From Thunnus maccoyii (lineage: Eukaryota; Chordata; Actinopteri; Scombriformes; Scombridae): a DNA stretch of 64,000 bases. The position numbers and the translations under genes were made by a program. The notes under the pieces were generated by a model that saw only the letters and a program-made list of their open reading frames with translations, was not told where the DNA came from and did not search any database. Each line of letters opens with the position of its first letter. The stretch's first letter is position 1. This document shows, one piece after another, positions 50,601-59,440 of this stretch. The DNA is taken from the NCBI RefSeq assembly GCF_910596095.1, contig NC_056545.1:21537067-21601066 (forward strand). The letters run 5' to 3'.

Positions 50601-52244
50601 ATTAGCTGCATTAAAGTCCAGTACATCATCATAACTCAATAAAGACAGACGGAGGAGCAGAGTCTATTCTTAATATCACACCTTATGGGGCTCTGATGCT
50701 CACCGCGACTGAGTTTGACTTAATACCAAGATTGTAAGTGCAGCTGTCGCTCCAAATGCATCAAGACCAAATGGCTGACAACAGCTTCAACTCAAGTTCT
50801 TCTCAAGTAGTTCACCTGACAGACAATGTCAATTTCATTAGTAAATTCCTATGATGATGTGATTCTAACCTTACATCCTCCTGGATGCAAGGTTGGACTG
50901 TCCTCAGTCTTATTTACAGCATCTTTTTTTCTCAGGGAGGGTGGCCCTCAGTTTGAAAATGGAAACCAATCCAACAGCACTGTTCTCAAACTGCATGTGA
51001 TATTCAAGAAACATGGTAACTGTACCAGACCAATAATATCAAGAGTCTTCATTACATCTTCATTTCAGAATGAATCTTGTTCATGCCGGCACCTTGACGG
51101 TGAGGAATTTTTTAACTACTCGAGTGACCTTTGCCAAGAAGATGTGCTCAAGAACCCCTTGAATCAAGTGGCTCTGCTTTTTGGATTGACATTGTGCCTG
51201 TTGTGTTTAGGAATGTCCTTAATATGTTTGTTACACCTTCTGGCATTATTCCCAGGTGAGAATAACATTTCCCCACAACTGCTGAGCTCTATTGTTCCCT
51301 CCTGAGTGGCCCAGTGGATTTGCAGAATCACTTAATTGCCCTCAAATCCCATATTCCTCTACCTTTTTAAACTCCCTCCACATCCAGGCTTTCACCTCTG
51401 CTTCCGCTGCAACTGCAGTCTTTTTGACCTGTCGGGACCCTCCTGTTGTTGAAACCACCTGTACCAAGCAGAACAGCTTTACATACTCCAAAGAACTGGT
51501 GACAATGGGGTCATCAATACTCTCATGAAAAGCACAGATGACCCTCTGCCTTACTTGTTGCTTGTTGACACTAACTGACTTTCGGTGCCCATCTGATAAA
51601 TTTAGCATTGACTGCACTAAAGGTAATACTTCAACTTGCAACAAGTTGCAAAACAGATGATCCTGTCAACATCAGTATTAATGGTTATGCATAAAACTGC
51701 ACGTTTTGTATATGAGCAGAGAAAAACCAAAACTGTAAACAAGTCATACACACATATGAATAAGTGCATGATCTAGTGAGCAACTCAGACACTAGTTGTG
51801 TCATACTTTACAGCAGTAAGTACATATTGTAGATATACTGTATGTATACCTACAGCTGTCATAGGTGTTGCTGTCTGCTGTCAACAGAGGGAAATGTATT
51901 TTTTCACCTCCAAAATCATCTACACAAAGTTGACAATTATAATTAATTACTTAATACAACTACATTTGATAAAAATACAGTATGTATGTACAAGTTTGGA
52001 ATGGAAAGTTTTCTCTTGCATGTCAATCAATGTAGTATGAGTTTTAGATTTGGTTGTTTCTCTGAACTCTGACCTTCTGTCTGCACACGACAGGCAGGAG
52101 ATTATTTTGATAATAAGAAGGCAGCCAGCCAGTCACTGAGGATGTGCCAAAAAGTTTGCAACTGCGCCACTTACCCTGAACCACTAAAGTCCCGAGAATA
52201 GTTACAAGTCCAAAAAATATCCAAAATCTGCATGCTGCCATCAT
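43499..52244 (-). CDS. chrne: CHRNE, muscle nicotinic acetylcholine receptor epsilon-type subunit (complete, 12 coding exons, 518 aa)
   Basis: Subunit of the pentameric cation channel at the neuromuscular junction. Exons in order: 52175-52244, 47576-47709, 47306-47350, 47019-47128, 46731-46886, 46534-46634, 46253-46453, 45686-45800, 45413-45527, 45124-45331, 43840-43973, 43499-43666. They total 1557 bases, in frame. Exon sizes 45, 110, 156, 101, 201 and 115 are characteristic of muscle receptor genes. A signal peptide (about 1-27) is followed by the ligand domain with QW at the complementary binding face. The Cys-loop is Cys153-Cys167 around [14 protein letters not shown]1 is about 245-270, M2 about 277-296 ([19 protein letters not shown]), M3 about 312-335 and M4 about 478-500. 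The start is the first of two adjacent ATGs. Parts read like the gamma subunit; the epsilon call rests on the M2-M3 wording and on the neighbours. Confidence 0.92.
44391..44439 (+). repeat. short duplicated segment, copy 2 (CHRNE intron 10)
   Basis: Direct-orientation partner of 43170-43213, about 1.2 kb away and inside the intron between the loop exon and the next exon. Confidence 0.65.
44599..44636. repeat. (TG)19 microsatellite
   Basis: Uninterrupted TG run in CHRNE intron 10. Confidence 0.95.
45413..46453 (-). other. chrne: CHRNE exons 7-9: channel-forming helices M1-M3
   Basis: Exon 7 encodes the end of the ligand domain and M1 ([19 protein letters not shown]). Exon 8 encodes M2, which lines the pore, and the M2-M3 loop ending [12 protein letters not shown]. 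Exon 9 encodes M3 and the start of the cytoplasmic loop ([15 protein letters not shown]). The intermediate-ring Gln in AQK, which follows M2 and is seen in epsilon and Torpedo gamma subunits, is kept. Confidence 0.9.
48031..48345. mobile_element. MITE-like element with long terminal inverted repeats
   Basis: The left arm contains GGTCTGGTATGACC and later GTTAGCAAACTTTAGATGGA. The reverse complement of the right arm contains GGTCTGGTATGATC and GTTAGCAAACTTGAGATGGA in the same order. Arms of about 75 bases flank a short non-coding centre. This fits a non-autonomous DNA transposon. Target-site duplications were not identified with confidence, so the ends are approximate. Confidence 0.6.
48209..48247 (+). 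repeat. direct repeat, copy 1 (within and beside the MITE)
   Basis: AGTAGAGAAGAGACATGAAGTCAGCAAAATGACTGAATG is matched at about 48396-48434 by AGTAGATAAGAGTCAT followed by AAGTCAGCAAACTGGCTGAATG, roughly 187 bases downstream. This suggests that part of the element was duplicated. Confidence 0.6.
48655..49000. repeat. probable dispersed repeat
   Basis: Contains TTTTAAAGGTACCCCGTGG, CTCTAGTAGCGCTAGAGCAG and CAGAGAAGAAGAAGACTGC phrases typical of a non-coding interspersed element in percomorphs. There is no open frame of note. The family is not assigned. Confidence 0.35.
49434..49518. repeat. copy of the CHRNE upstream segment (copy A, inside intron 1)
   Basis: Aligns by eye over about 85 bases with 52432-52517. 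Both share CTCAGATTACACAGCAGCTG, then ACTAAAC.AGGAC, then AGTCACA, then GGTCA and ATAATCATCA in order. An E-box CAGCTG lies at 49458-49463, and a second CAGCTG lies just outside at 49425-49430. Confidence 0.7.
50936..51528 (+). CDS. candidate novel single-pass membrane protein gene, antisense in CHRNE intron 1 (5' end not found)
   Basis: Not a family I recognise. Exon A is 50936-51255, with acceptor TTTTTTTCTCAG and donor CCCAG|GTGAGA. Exon B is 51419-51528, with acceptor CTGCAACTGCAG, ending in TGA. Exon A ends in phase 1 and exon B starts with the two bases needed, so the frame runs through a 163-base intron. The product is about 142 residues. The ectodomain has sequons NQS, NST, NCT, NES and NYS and four Cys (one in NCT, two in SCSC, one in DLC). 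A helix [20 protein letters not shown] and a tail of about 36 residues containing TYSKELV follow. Without splicing, an ATG at 50826 is in frame with exon A. An upstream exon ending at 50733 (GTAAGT donor, phase 2, sequon NIT) would also fit. No signal peptide was found. It could be a pseudogene or chance. Confidence 0.45.
52175..52244 (-). other. chrne: CHRNE exon 1 (signal peptide)
   Basis: Two adjacent ATGs (52244 and 52241) start [19 protein letters not shown], a typical signal-peptide core. The exon ends CAGG|GTAAGT in phase 1. Cleavage is expected near the VQC-NEE junction at the start of exon 2. Confidence 0.85.
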
Positions 52245-52325
52245 GTTCCAAGACCTCTTCCCTGCGGCGCACTGAACTATATTTAAATATAAAATCTGAG
52301 AGATAGTGGGAAAGAAAGCGAGAGA

Positions 52326-52328
<3 letters not shown>

Positions 52329-52361
<33 letters not shown>
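52329..52361. repeat. (GA)n tract in the CHRNE upstream region
   Basis: A purine tract of about 33 bases, roughly 85 bases upstream of the CHRNE start codon. Confidence 0.95.
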
Positions 52362-52363
<2 letters not shown>

Positions 52364-52431
52364 AAGAGTAAAGACAGAGAGGAAGAGCCCCCCACAGCAA
52401 ACCCTATGACTGTCGCCCAACCCGGCTGTTG

Positions 52432-52517
52432 CTATCCATGGACTCAGATTACACAGCAGCTGTGAGGCACTAAACCAGGACGTAAAGTCACAGTCCGGTC
52501 ACCCACAATAATCATCA
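52432..52517. repeat. CHRNE upstream segment, copy B of the duplicated pair
   Basis: Direct-orientation partner of 49434-49518, about 3.0 kb apart, with roughly three quarters of positions identical by eye. The E-box-centred core CAGATTACACAGCAGCTG is the best-preserved part. Confidence 0.7.
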
Positions 52518-52796
52518 TCATCATCATGATCATTAGACATCAACTATCAGTGGTGATACCTATATCACTCCAGTGTAATTTCTTTCATAGAAATATGGGT
52601 AATAATGAGTGGGAAGTGTGAAAATATGCTGTTTATCTCTCATGGTATGGTACAGTATATTTCCAATATCCTTGTAATATTCCTATAAGTTACTATAAGT
52701 AATGATAGTTTTAATTTGATGTTTGTGTCACATTCCAAAACATATTGTAGGATTATTATGGTGCTGACTTTGGTTTTCTGTGCGTGTGCATGTATG

Positions 52797-52822
52797 TGTG
52801 TGTGTGTGTGTGTTTGTGTGTA
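52797..52822. repeat. (GT)n microsatellite
   Basis: GT run with one interruption, upstream of CHRNE. Confidence 0.9.
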
Positions 52823-54965
52823 ATAAAACAGAGATACATACACCCATGTTTGCAGCAAGGTGAACAGGTGACAGGCTGTGCAGGCCTGCTCTCCCCCTGC
52901 TATGTGTCCAGGGTATTAATACATACAGTAGAGCCTTACCACTTCAACAGCAGGGCTCCAGCAGTGAGAGAGTGTCTGCAGACCACAGTGTCGCAGGGTT
53001 AGAGGGCTGGAGGCAGACAATACCCATAAAAACTCATAAAAAACATGGAGCCAGAGACTCGGATCTGCATCAAGATAAGTCTGTTAACTTTTTTGATTTC
53101 CAGCAGAAGCAGATATTATTACCAAAGCAACTCTAAAAAGTACAAACCAGACTGTAAGGACGTTTTACTCATTTCAAATCCTGAGACTGAACTTGCTATT
53201 ATAATTAGTACTGAGTAATATAAGTAGTGTCACTTTGCAGTGACAAGGGCAACAGACTGATTTTTGGAATGTGCCATCTGAGTTGCACAGTGTGTGATGT
53301 ACTTCTAAATATACAGTTAGGGAAACAGAGATGAGCTTCTTTAAGGTAACTGGAGCCTCCTGAAGGCAGATTACATGTCTCACAGTTAGAGCTCAGAGAC
53401 AGAAGAAGGGCTTCATCTGTCCAGCATCAAATCCACGAAAGCTCATTCACAGAGCAGAGCTGCAGCAAAACAATATGCATTTTAAATTTAGGCAAAGCTT
53501 AATAAAACGCGCAAATCAGAGGTATAAAAGTATTTTGTGTACCAAGTAGATATTTTGAGATACAGAAACATTCCAGCAATATATTCAGTTTACGATGGTG
53601 TCTGGGCAAAGTCCTATGTTTTCTTTTTCTAATTTCTTCTGTAAAACAAAATTTTCTCTCAAATTCACCCAATTATATACAGCAGTTCTTTATAATAACT
53701 GGCATGGAAGCCAACCAGTGCAAAATGTCAGACAGGCATGTGTAACTGTTGTTATAACTATTGTTATAAATATAGCCACATTCAGTAAAGCAGGGGTTTC
53801 AGGCCATTGTCGAGTTAATACAGTTAGGCTAAGAGTTGTAGTTGAATATACAATGACAACATTTTTTAAATTGGCAGTGCCTGTTGTCCATCCATGGATA
53901 GAGTTACAATAACAGTTTAACCTATATGAGTAAACATCTTATAATAGTTCATTCACAATTTAAACCTCTGTTTGTGGGTTTACATGACATTTTGAATGCA
54001 AAAACAGAAGTTTTAAACCTCAGACCAAGTTTTGTACAAATGACAAAACCACCATGGATTACATTCCGGTATAATGTGGTTAAATGTTTTGACTCTCCAG
54101 ATGTGTTTCTCAGTCCAATAATAGTCCTGTGCGCAGGATGGTGGAAAATCCAGTGTGGTGAAATGTAGTGTTTGACAGTGACAAAATACCTCTTTCCTGC
54201 TCTCCTGAACCTCCATACATAAACATACTCACACAGTGTGTACCCATACCACGTGTTTTAATCTCCTAGCACTGGGCAGCTGTATGTCATGCCAAGAATC
54301 AACAGCTTTTTACCACAGCCAAACATAAGATTTTGATATTTCGAAATGTGTGCTGTTGCGTCAGAGCAGAAACTAGAGAGCCTGAGCCCTGTGGAGCCAA
54401 ACAGTTCGAGTCTTTTGAAAGGGTCACATGTTTTCAGTCTCCCCATGTCAGTTGCTGCCTATTTCAGATGGGATCATCTATTGGTTGCACAGAATAAAAG
54501 CCCCATGACCGGGCCCCTCCCAGCCAAGTAATGAATGCCCCTGCTTTCACTTTTTTCCCGCTCCTCCGCTGAAAAATACCATTGTTAAGTCCCTCTCCAT
54601 GAGCACACATGTGGTTCGGCTTGAGTGTGGAGTTCAATGTCTGTTCACCTCCCCCCTATGGAAGGAGCAACAAGCCCAGTGATAAGGAGCAATCAGTGGG
54701 TTTCCCATGATTGTCACTATCAGAGGTGATAACCACGTCAGTCCTGTTTTACTGACTCATTTCAGACTTTAGACTTCAATCATCGAATGAAATCATTAAA
54801 AAATTAGCATTTAGAAACCCCAAATTATATTTGTTGTAGAACATGAATGAAATATTTTATTAAAGATATGGTGGCAAGAGAAAGGAAATTATAAATATAT
54901 TTAAAAATAACCTTAAATAGATTCATTTTTGCAGAGTCAGAGATGTCTTTGTCATATCTAGAATT

Positions 54966-55009
54966 AGATTAGCATGAATTGGCATCTTTGTGCCTATTCA
55001 TGCTAATCT
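54966..55009. repeat. near-perfect 19-bp inverted repeat (hairpin) with octamer-like core
   Basis: The left arm AGATTAGCATGAATTGGCA (54966-54984) and the right arm TGCCTATTCATGCTAATCT (54991-55009) pair at 18 of 19 positions around a 6-base loop. Each arm carries ATTAGCAT/ATGCTAAT, similar to a POU-factor octamer. The stem is too short for a convincing microRNA precursor. Confidence 0.75.
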
Positions 55010-55331
55010 TTTTTTTGCCATCTCAGCTAGGATAAGATTGGTTAGACTTTGTTATTCATTTACAAACATGGATTTGGTATCACAGCTTTCTCTCTGTTCA
55101 GCAACGAAAAGGAGACTATATTGTCTCATGACTGAACACAAAGGTTTTCACTAGGTTTCCGTGACTTGAACAATGTCATACAGACAAAATATGAAGCGTG
55201 GGATTTTGTTTACATTGAGGGAATGTACTGAGATGTGTTTCCTGTTATACTCTCATTTAAACCAACATGTTTTCACAAATGTGTCAGCACTGTTGTAGTG
55301 TGTGGTGGCTGCGGTGTGTGAATGAGTTATA

Positions 55332-55365
55332 AGAGAGAGAGAGAGAGAGAGACAGAGAGAGAGAC
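55332..55365. repeat. (GA)n tract upstream of GLTPD2
   Basis: Interrupted GA dinucleotide run about 600 bases before the GLTPD2 start codon. Confidence 0.85.
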
Positions 55366-55963
55366 GAGGGAGGAGGGAGCACGGTGGTGGGAGGAGAGGG
55401 TAGGGAGAGGGAGCAAGTGTTTACTCAAGCTGACCAGGAATATAGCGCATATATAGAAGATGAATCTGGAAGAAGGAGGTTACTCATGAACAAGCTGCGC
55501 TGGCTCTGCTTTATCAGCCAATGGCTGTACCCGGCTGATCTCTGGACCCTCAGATTGAGCAACAAAACAAGAGACAGGCAGCTTCAAAACCATTCAAAAA
55601 CAAAGGCAGGATAGAGGAAAGAGTCAAAGAAAAACAAAAAAAAGAGAGAGCAACAACAGGCTTGGGTAGCATTAGCGTGAGCAGGTAAAACAGCAGTTGT
55701 AAAATAGAGTTAAACATTGATAGAGGCTCTTTTGAGGTACAATGGTAAAGAGAACTTTTTATTTAAGGTTTTGGGTAGGAGTATGAAAGATTTGAGAGTA
55801 CAAGGGGGTGGGGGGGATCAGAGGCAGGGGTCCAGTAGAGAGTAATTGTGGTGACAGCCAGTGCAAGGGGACAAGGACTCATGTGAGACACAGAGGAATT
55901 AAAAGATAAAAGACAAAGAGAAGGACCAGAGAGGGACTGGCAGCACCAAAACTGGACTTCACT

Positions 55964-56041
55964 ATGGGTGTTAAGAGCAAGGCTGCTGCAGCTATCTTAG
56001 TCCTGCTACTGTTCCTCGGCTCCCTGTGGCTCCGTGAGTAC

Positions 56042-56119
<78 letters not shown>

Positions 56120-58985
56120 TTTCTATGTTGTACTATTGATCTATAAAATCCCCCTCTTGTTTGGAATGCTTATGCTCTGGATCAGGAGTGTGTCACATGA
56201 TGTGGCAGCTTCAGAACCTAGCATGATGGTCACACCACTCTCTGCTCACTCTCTTATGCTCAAAAAATATACTTTTTAAAAACATCGCAAAAACATTTAC
56301 ACAGTATGTGTGACTTGACGTGTTATTGGAACGTAATGACATTAAGTCTCAACAAATATTGAACTGTAACATAAGAATAAGCAAAAAGTATTCTTAAATA
56401 CCTTTAATGGTTCTTTCTCCAGACTCTTTTCAATCCAACAGTCGATGAGAAACTTTATAAATATGTCTATATGTGAAATTAAAAAAACTTAATCATTGTA
56501 AAAATGTTCAAACTGGGACCATGTGACCTCTTTCCCTATCTTGGATTAAATTCTAAGTGCTGCAGGATTTTAAAGACTAAATCGGACTGCAAATTTAATA
56601 GAAAGGTTTCCAGGTAGAGGCAAGACTTCCAGTCGCACTTGCCATATATGGCAACATCGAGAGTAGGTCATGGTCGAGATAAAAATCAATTTCTGGCAAT
56701 TGGAGACATGTCTCATTTGAACTGAGGAAGTTAGGTAGCTCAGTGAGACTAACCAGCTGTCTGACAGGACGCTCAGTAGTTCAGCAGAGTCCTCCAGGGT
56801 CAGAGTGGGGACTGATCTTTTAGGGTGTTTGTTTTGATGGCTCAGTGATTTAGTGACTGGGTGCTGCAGTCACCCACCAGAACTGTGAGTGATATCACTG
56901 GCAGCTTTTAGTGGTAAGGCAGTCAGATGCAGGTGGACCCCAGTGTGTGGTCTGGAGAGCTGCGGGGGCCTCTGACGGAATGCCAGGAGGTCCTACACAA
57001 AACTGAGGAATAGTTTGACTTCACTCAGGCATACCGGAGCTGAACTGAACAAGTTCATGACCCCGAGAAATGGAGGAACCCACCAATTCATCACAAATGA
57101 ATGGCCCTGATTTCACTTTGAAGATATAGTGTGTAGCAGCGTAAATGGAGGAGTGGATGATGGAAGTTTTCATTTTCTGCAATAGTTATTTTCTTAACTG
57201 CAACCTTTATAATATGAAGATGTGTGTGTATGGGTGATGTACCCTATGGCGACATGCAGTTGGAAAACCGGATAGGGCCCGAAACTGATCCCAGTGTCAC
57301 ACATGATGTGTGCTGAGGAAGCTTTGTTGACTGTCAATTAAGATCACAGGGTTTGCTTTGTCACAGGCTGGAAGGAGCTATAAAAGGATTAAAATTCAAC
57401 ATCACGCTGGATCTGATGTCAAAAGAATGTTATTTGCTGCCTTAAGAACGCCTGTCTTTGTGCTATATACTGTACAGTATGATCTAAAACTAAACTGGAA
57501 TTAATCAAGAATGTAAGAACATATAGAGTTATTTTCTCATGTTAAAACATCTGTCACATGACAGTGATGTTTGTTAATGAGCCATTATATGAGAAAGGAT
57601 ACTCTCGTCTAATTTAATGTGCGGAAATTTGGTGTGTAATTGACCCATAATTCTTTATAATTGTGTTAAACGCACCCGTGCAGCTGGAATGTCCTCGTGG
57701 TTGGAGCAGAGTTTCAGTATTTCTTTATCAGAAAAAAAAAGTATCTGTTTCAGTGGGAAAGTCAAACAAAAACTAACTGTAAGGCTTCTCCCTGTTTCTG
57801 TTTACAATGTCTCACTGCAGAGGGAGGTTTGGATTACCACTGGGATTCTTGTTTGAAAGGTTACAATCAGGTGAATGGGGTAAGAGTTGAAGCACATTAT
57901 AAAGTATTTTACATTTCCTCCATAAGGTTGATTTTGTGCAGCAGATGGGCAATTTGAATGAAGTGAATCGCTTCTGCTCTCTCTCTTTCTTTGTCCCCCG
58001 TCGATCGCCCCCACACTCACGCACCTCCCATCCCCCCACCGTCAGCTTCACCAGCTGTCCAACAGCAGCGGGGCCGATGGGGCTGAGGGCTCTAACCTCC
58101 TGGAGGGGTGCCCTGGTCAGAAGTTCCAGGTGTCACTGCTGCTCTCCCACCTGCTGGCTGCACCGGCCTACACCTCTGACGTACTGCTACAGCCGTATCT
58201 GTCCAGCTGGGATGAGCTTGTGAGGTAAGATCATCAGATAAAGCCAAAGCACACTGAGTGAGAGAGAGATGCATTCAATTACAGCCTCTAGAAAGAATGA
58301 AGTAATTTATGGCTTACCATAATCTGCACTCTGTAAAATGATTCATCCTGTTCTGTGTTACTCTCCCAGGTTTATGGAGGCTCTGGGCCCAATGGTCGGC
58401 CTGATATCTAAAGAGATTGAAACCAAGACTTCTATTATTCGCCAACTGGCCCTGTTGGCAGAAGAGAACCCTGAAACAAAGCTTCCAGATTTACACTCAA
58501 TAAACTCTTTGAACGTAGGGACTGAGATAAAGAATACTGCAGAGGCTTCACAGCACACCGGTGCTTACCACTCTGTGCGCTCTATGATCTTGGTGGAGCT
58601 GAACCGAGGCTTGGTGGACTTCCGCCACCAGACAGACTCCGGATGCCGGACTCTCCTGCGCCTGCATCGAGCTCTTCTTTGGCTGAAGCTCTTCTTGGAG
58701 AAGCTGGCTGAGACACCGGTGGCCGGCCGGCTCAGGAGCCCCTCTGAGCTGTGTCGTGAGGCCTACCAGAACACCCTGGCACACCACCACACCTGGTTCG
58801 TCCGTAGGGCTGCTGAGCTGGCCTTCATTGCCATGCCAGAGCGGAGTTTCTTCTTCAGGCTGGTGTGTGTGCAGAACCAGGAGGAGCTGAGCATAGTGCT
58901 GAGCAGAGTGGTTCAGGCCATCGGAGAGGTGTATGACAGGACGCAGAAAGCCCTGGAGGACAATGGCATGCTGGATTTGCCATAG
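55964..58985 (+). CDS. gltpd2: GLTPD2, glycolipid transfer protein domain-containing protein 2 (complete, 4 coding exons)
   Basis: Member of the GLTP superfamily, whose members bind and move sphingolipids between membranes; the CPTP branch carries ceramide-1-phosphate. Exons: 55964-56033, 57821-57870, 58046-58224, 58370-58985, 915 bases or 304 residues. An N-terminal hydrophobic stretch (AAAAILVLLLFLGSLWL, 7-23) suggests a signal peptide or anchor, which CPTP itself lacks. The GLTP fold covers about residues 65-295. Key phosphate-site residues by family alignment are Lys119, Arg193 and Arg197 (SGCRTLLRLHRALLWL) and the His of HHHTWFVRR (239-240). At the position where CPTP has Asp, I read Glu115. 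Exon 2 could instead end at 57879 using GTAAGA, adding three residues (VNG) in frame; GTGAAT at 57871 is the weaker donor by consensus. Orthology rests on the hydrophobic N-terminus and on synteny. Confidence 0.88.
56034..57820. other. GLTPD2 intron 1
   Basis: A 1.8 kb intron that opens with a long (GT)n array only about a dozen bases from the donor. The remainder has no recognisable exon or repeat family. Confidence 0.7.
56045..56118. repeat. (TG)37 microsatellite next to the GLTPD2 exon 1 donor
   Basis: Seventy-four uninterrupted bases of TG, the longest microsatellite in the window. It starts 12 bases after the end of exon 1 (56033). Confidence 0.97.
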
Positions 58986-59404
58986 GAAAGGGGACTGGAC
59001 ATACAGCGCCTACTGCTGTTTTACCATGTTTTGCACTGTCTTCATGGTATCAAGAGAACCTGGTTGCACCAACATGGCGGACAACAATCACAATACAGGA
59101 AGTCATGGGGCAACATCTCGCCCTTTCAAAACAAGAGTAGAATTTCCCTGTCATCTCTCATCTTAAATCCTAAAACAACATTTAGGATTTACTTTAAAAA
59201 CAATTAAACATTAAAACATGTTTAAATTAACAATTTAAATATTATTTTACATCAACATTCTACTTTGTCAAATTTGCTTATTTTCCAGTGACTATACAAG
59301 AACATATATTGTAGGCCTGTTGTATAACTCCTAAAAGATTAATGGCTTTAACTCAGTTTTATGTAACAGTATTCCTGTTTACCAGGCTGAAACTCTAAAT
59401 ACTT

Positions 59405-59440
59405 GCCTGGCCAAAAGTATGTGGACAACTGAACATTTTC
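59405..59440. repeat. Tc1/mariner-like or MITE fragment
   Basis: Contains CCTGGCCAAAAGTATGTGGA, a phrase I know from abundant fish DNA-transposon-derived repeats. Only a short piece is recognisable here. Confidence 0.4.

Larger units (their letters stand above)
47710..52174. other. CHRNE intron 1
   Basis: A 4.5 kb intron after the signal-peptide exon, much longer than the other CHRNE introns. It holds an inverted-repeat element (48031-48345), a probable dispersed repeat (48655-49000), a copy of the CHRNE upstream region (49434-49518) and a candidate gene on the opposite strand (50936-51528). Confidence 0.75.
52245..52520 (-). promoter_or_regulatory. chrne: CHRNE proximal promoter
   Basis: Upstream of the start codon the minus strand has an AT-rich TATA/MEF2-like element (plus-strand CTATATTTAA at 52277-52286, which fits YTAWWWWTAR). 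A long (GA)n tract follows at 52329-52361, and then an E-box CAGCTG at 52457-52462. An E-box and a MEF2-like site fit muscle-specific control by myogenic bHLH and MEF2 factors, as known for receptor subunit genes. The part at 52432-52517 is repeated in intron 1. I found no N-box (CCGGAA). Confidence 0.5.
52521..55963. other. CHRNE-GLTPD2 spacer and GLTPD2 upstream region
   Basis: The two genes are divergent with about 3.7 kb between their start codons. No exon is recognised. It contains a (GT)n tract (52797-52822), a near-perfect hairpin (54966-55009), a TATA-like GAATAAAAGCCCC followed by GC-rich sequence near 54492-54520, and a (GA)n tract (55332-55365). The GLTPD2 5' UTR probably begins in the last few hundred bases. 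Confidence 0.5.

Noticed and set aside
50826..50935. Taking ATG 50826 as the firm start of the antisense gene
   Set aside because: The stretch before 50936 is a classic pyrimidine tract with a CAG acceptor, and the resulting N-terminus is not a convincing signal peptide. Kept only as an alternative.
43499..52244. Calling this gene CHRNG
   Set aside because: Several segments are gamma-like, but the M2-M3 wording and the PLD2/MINK1/GLTPD2 neighbours point to the CHRNE locus; chrng normally pairs with chrnd, which is absent.
54966..55009. microRNA precursor
   Set aside because: The stem is only 19 pairs with a 6-base loop, and pairing does not extend into the flanks, which is too short for a typical pre-miRNA.
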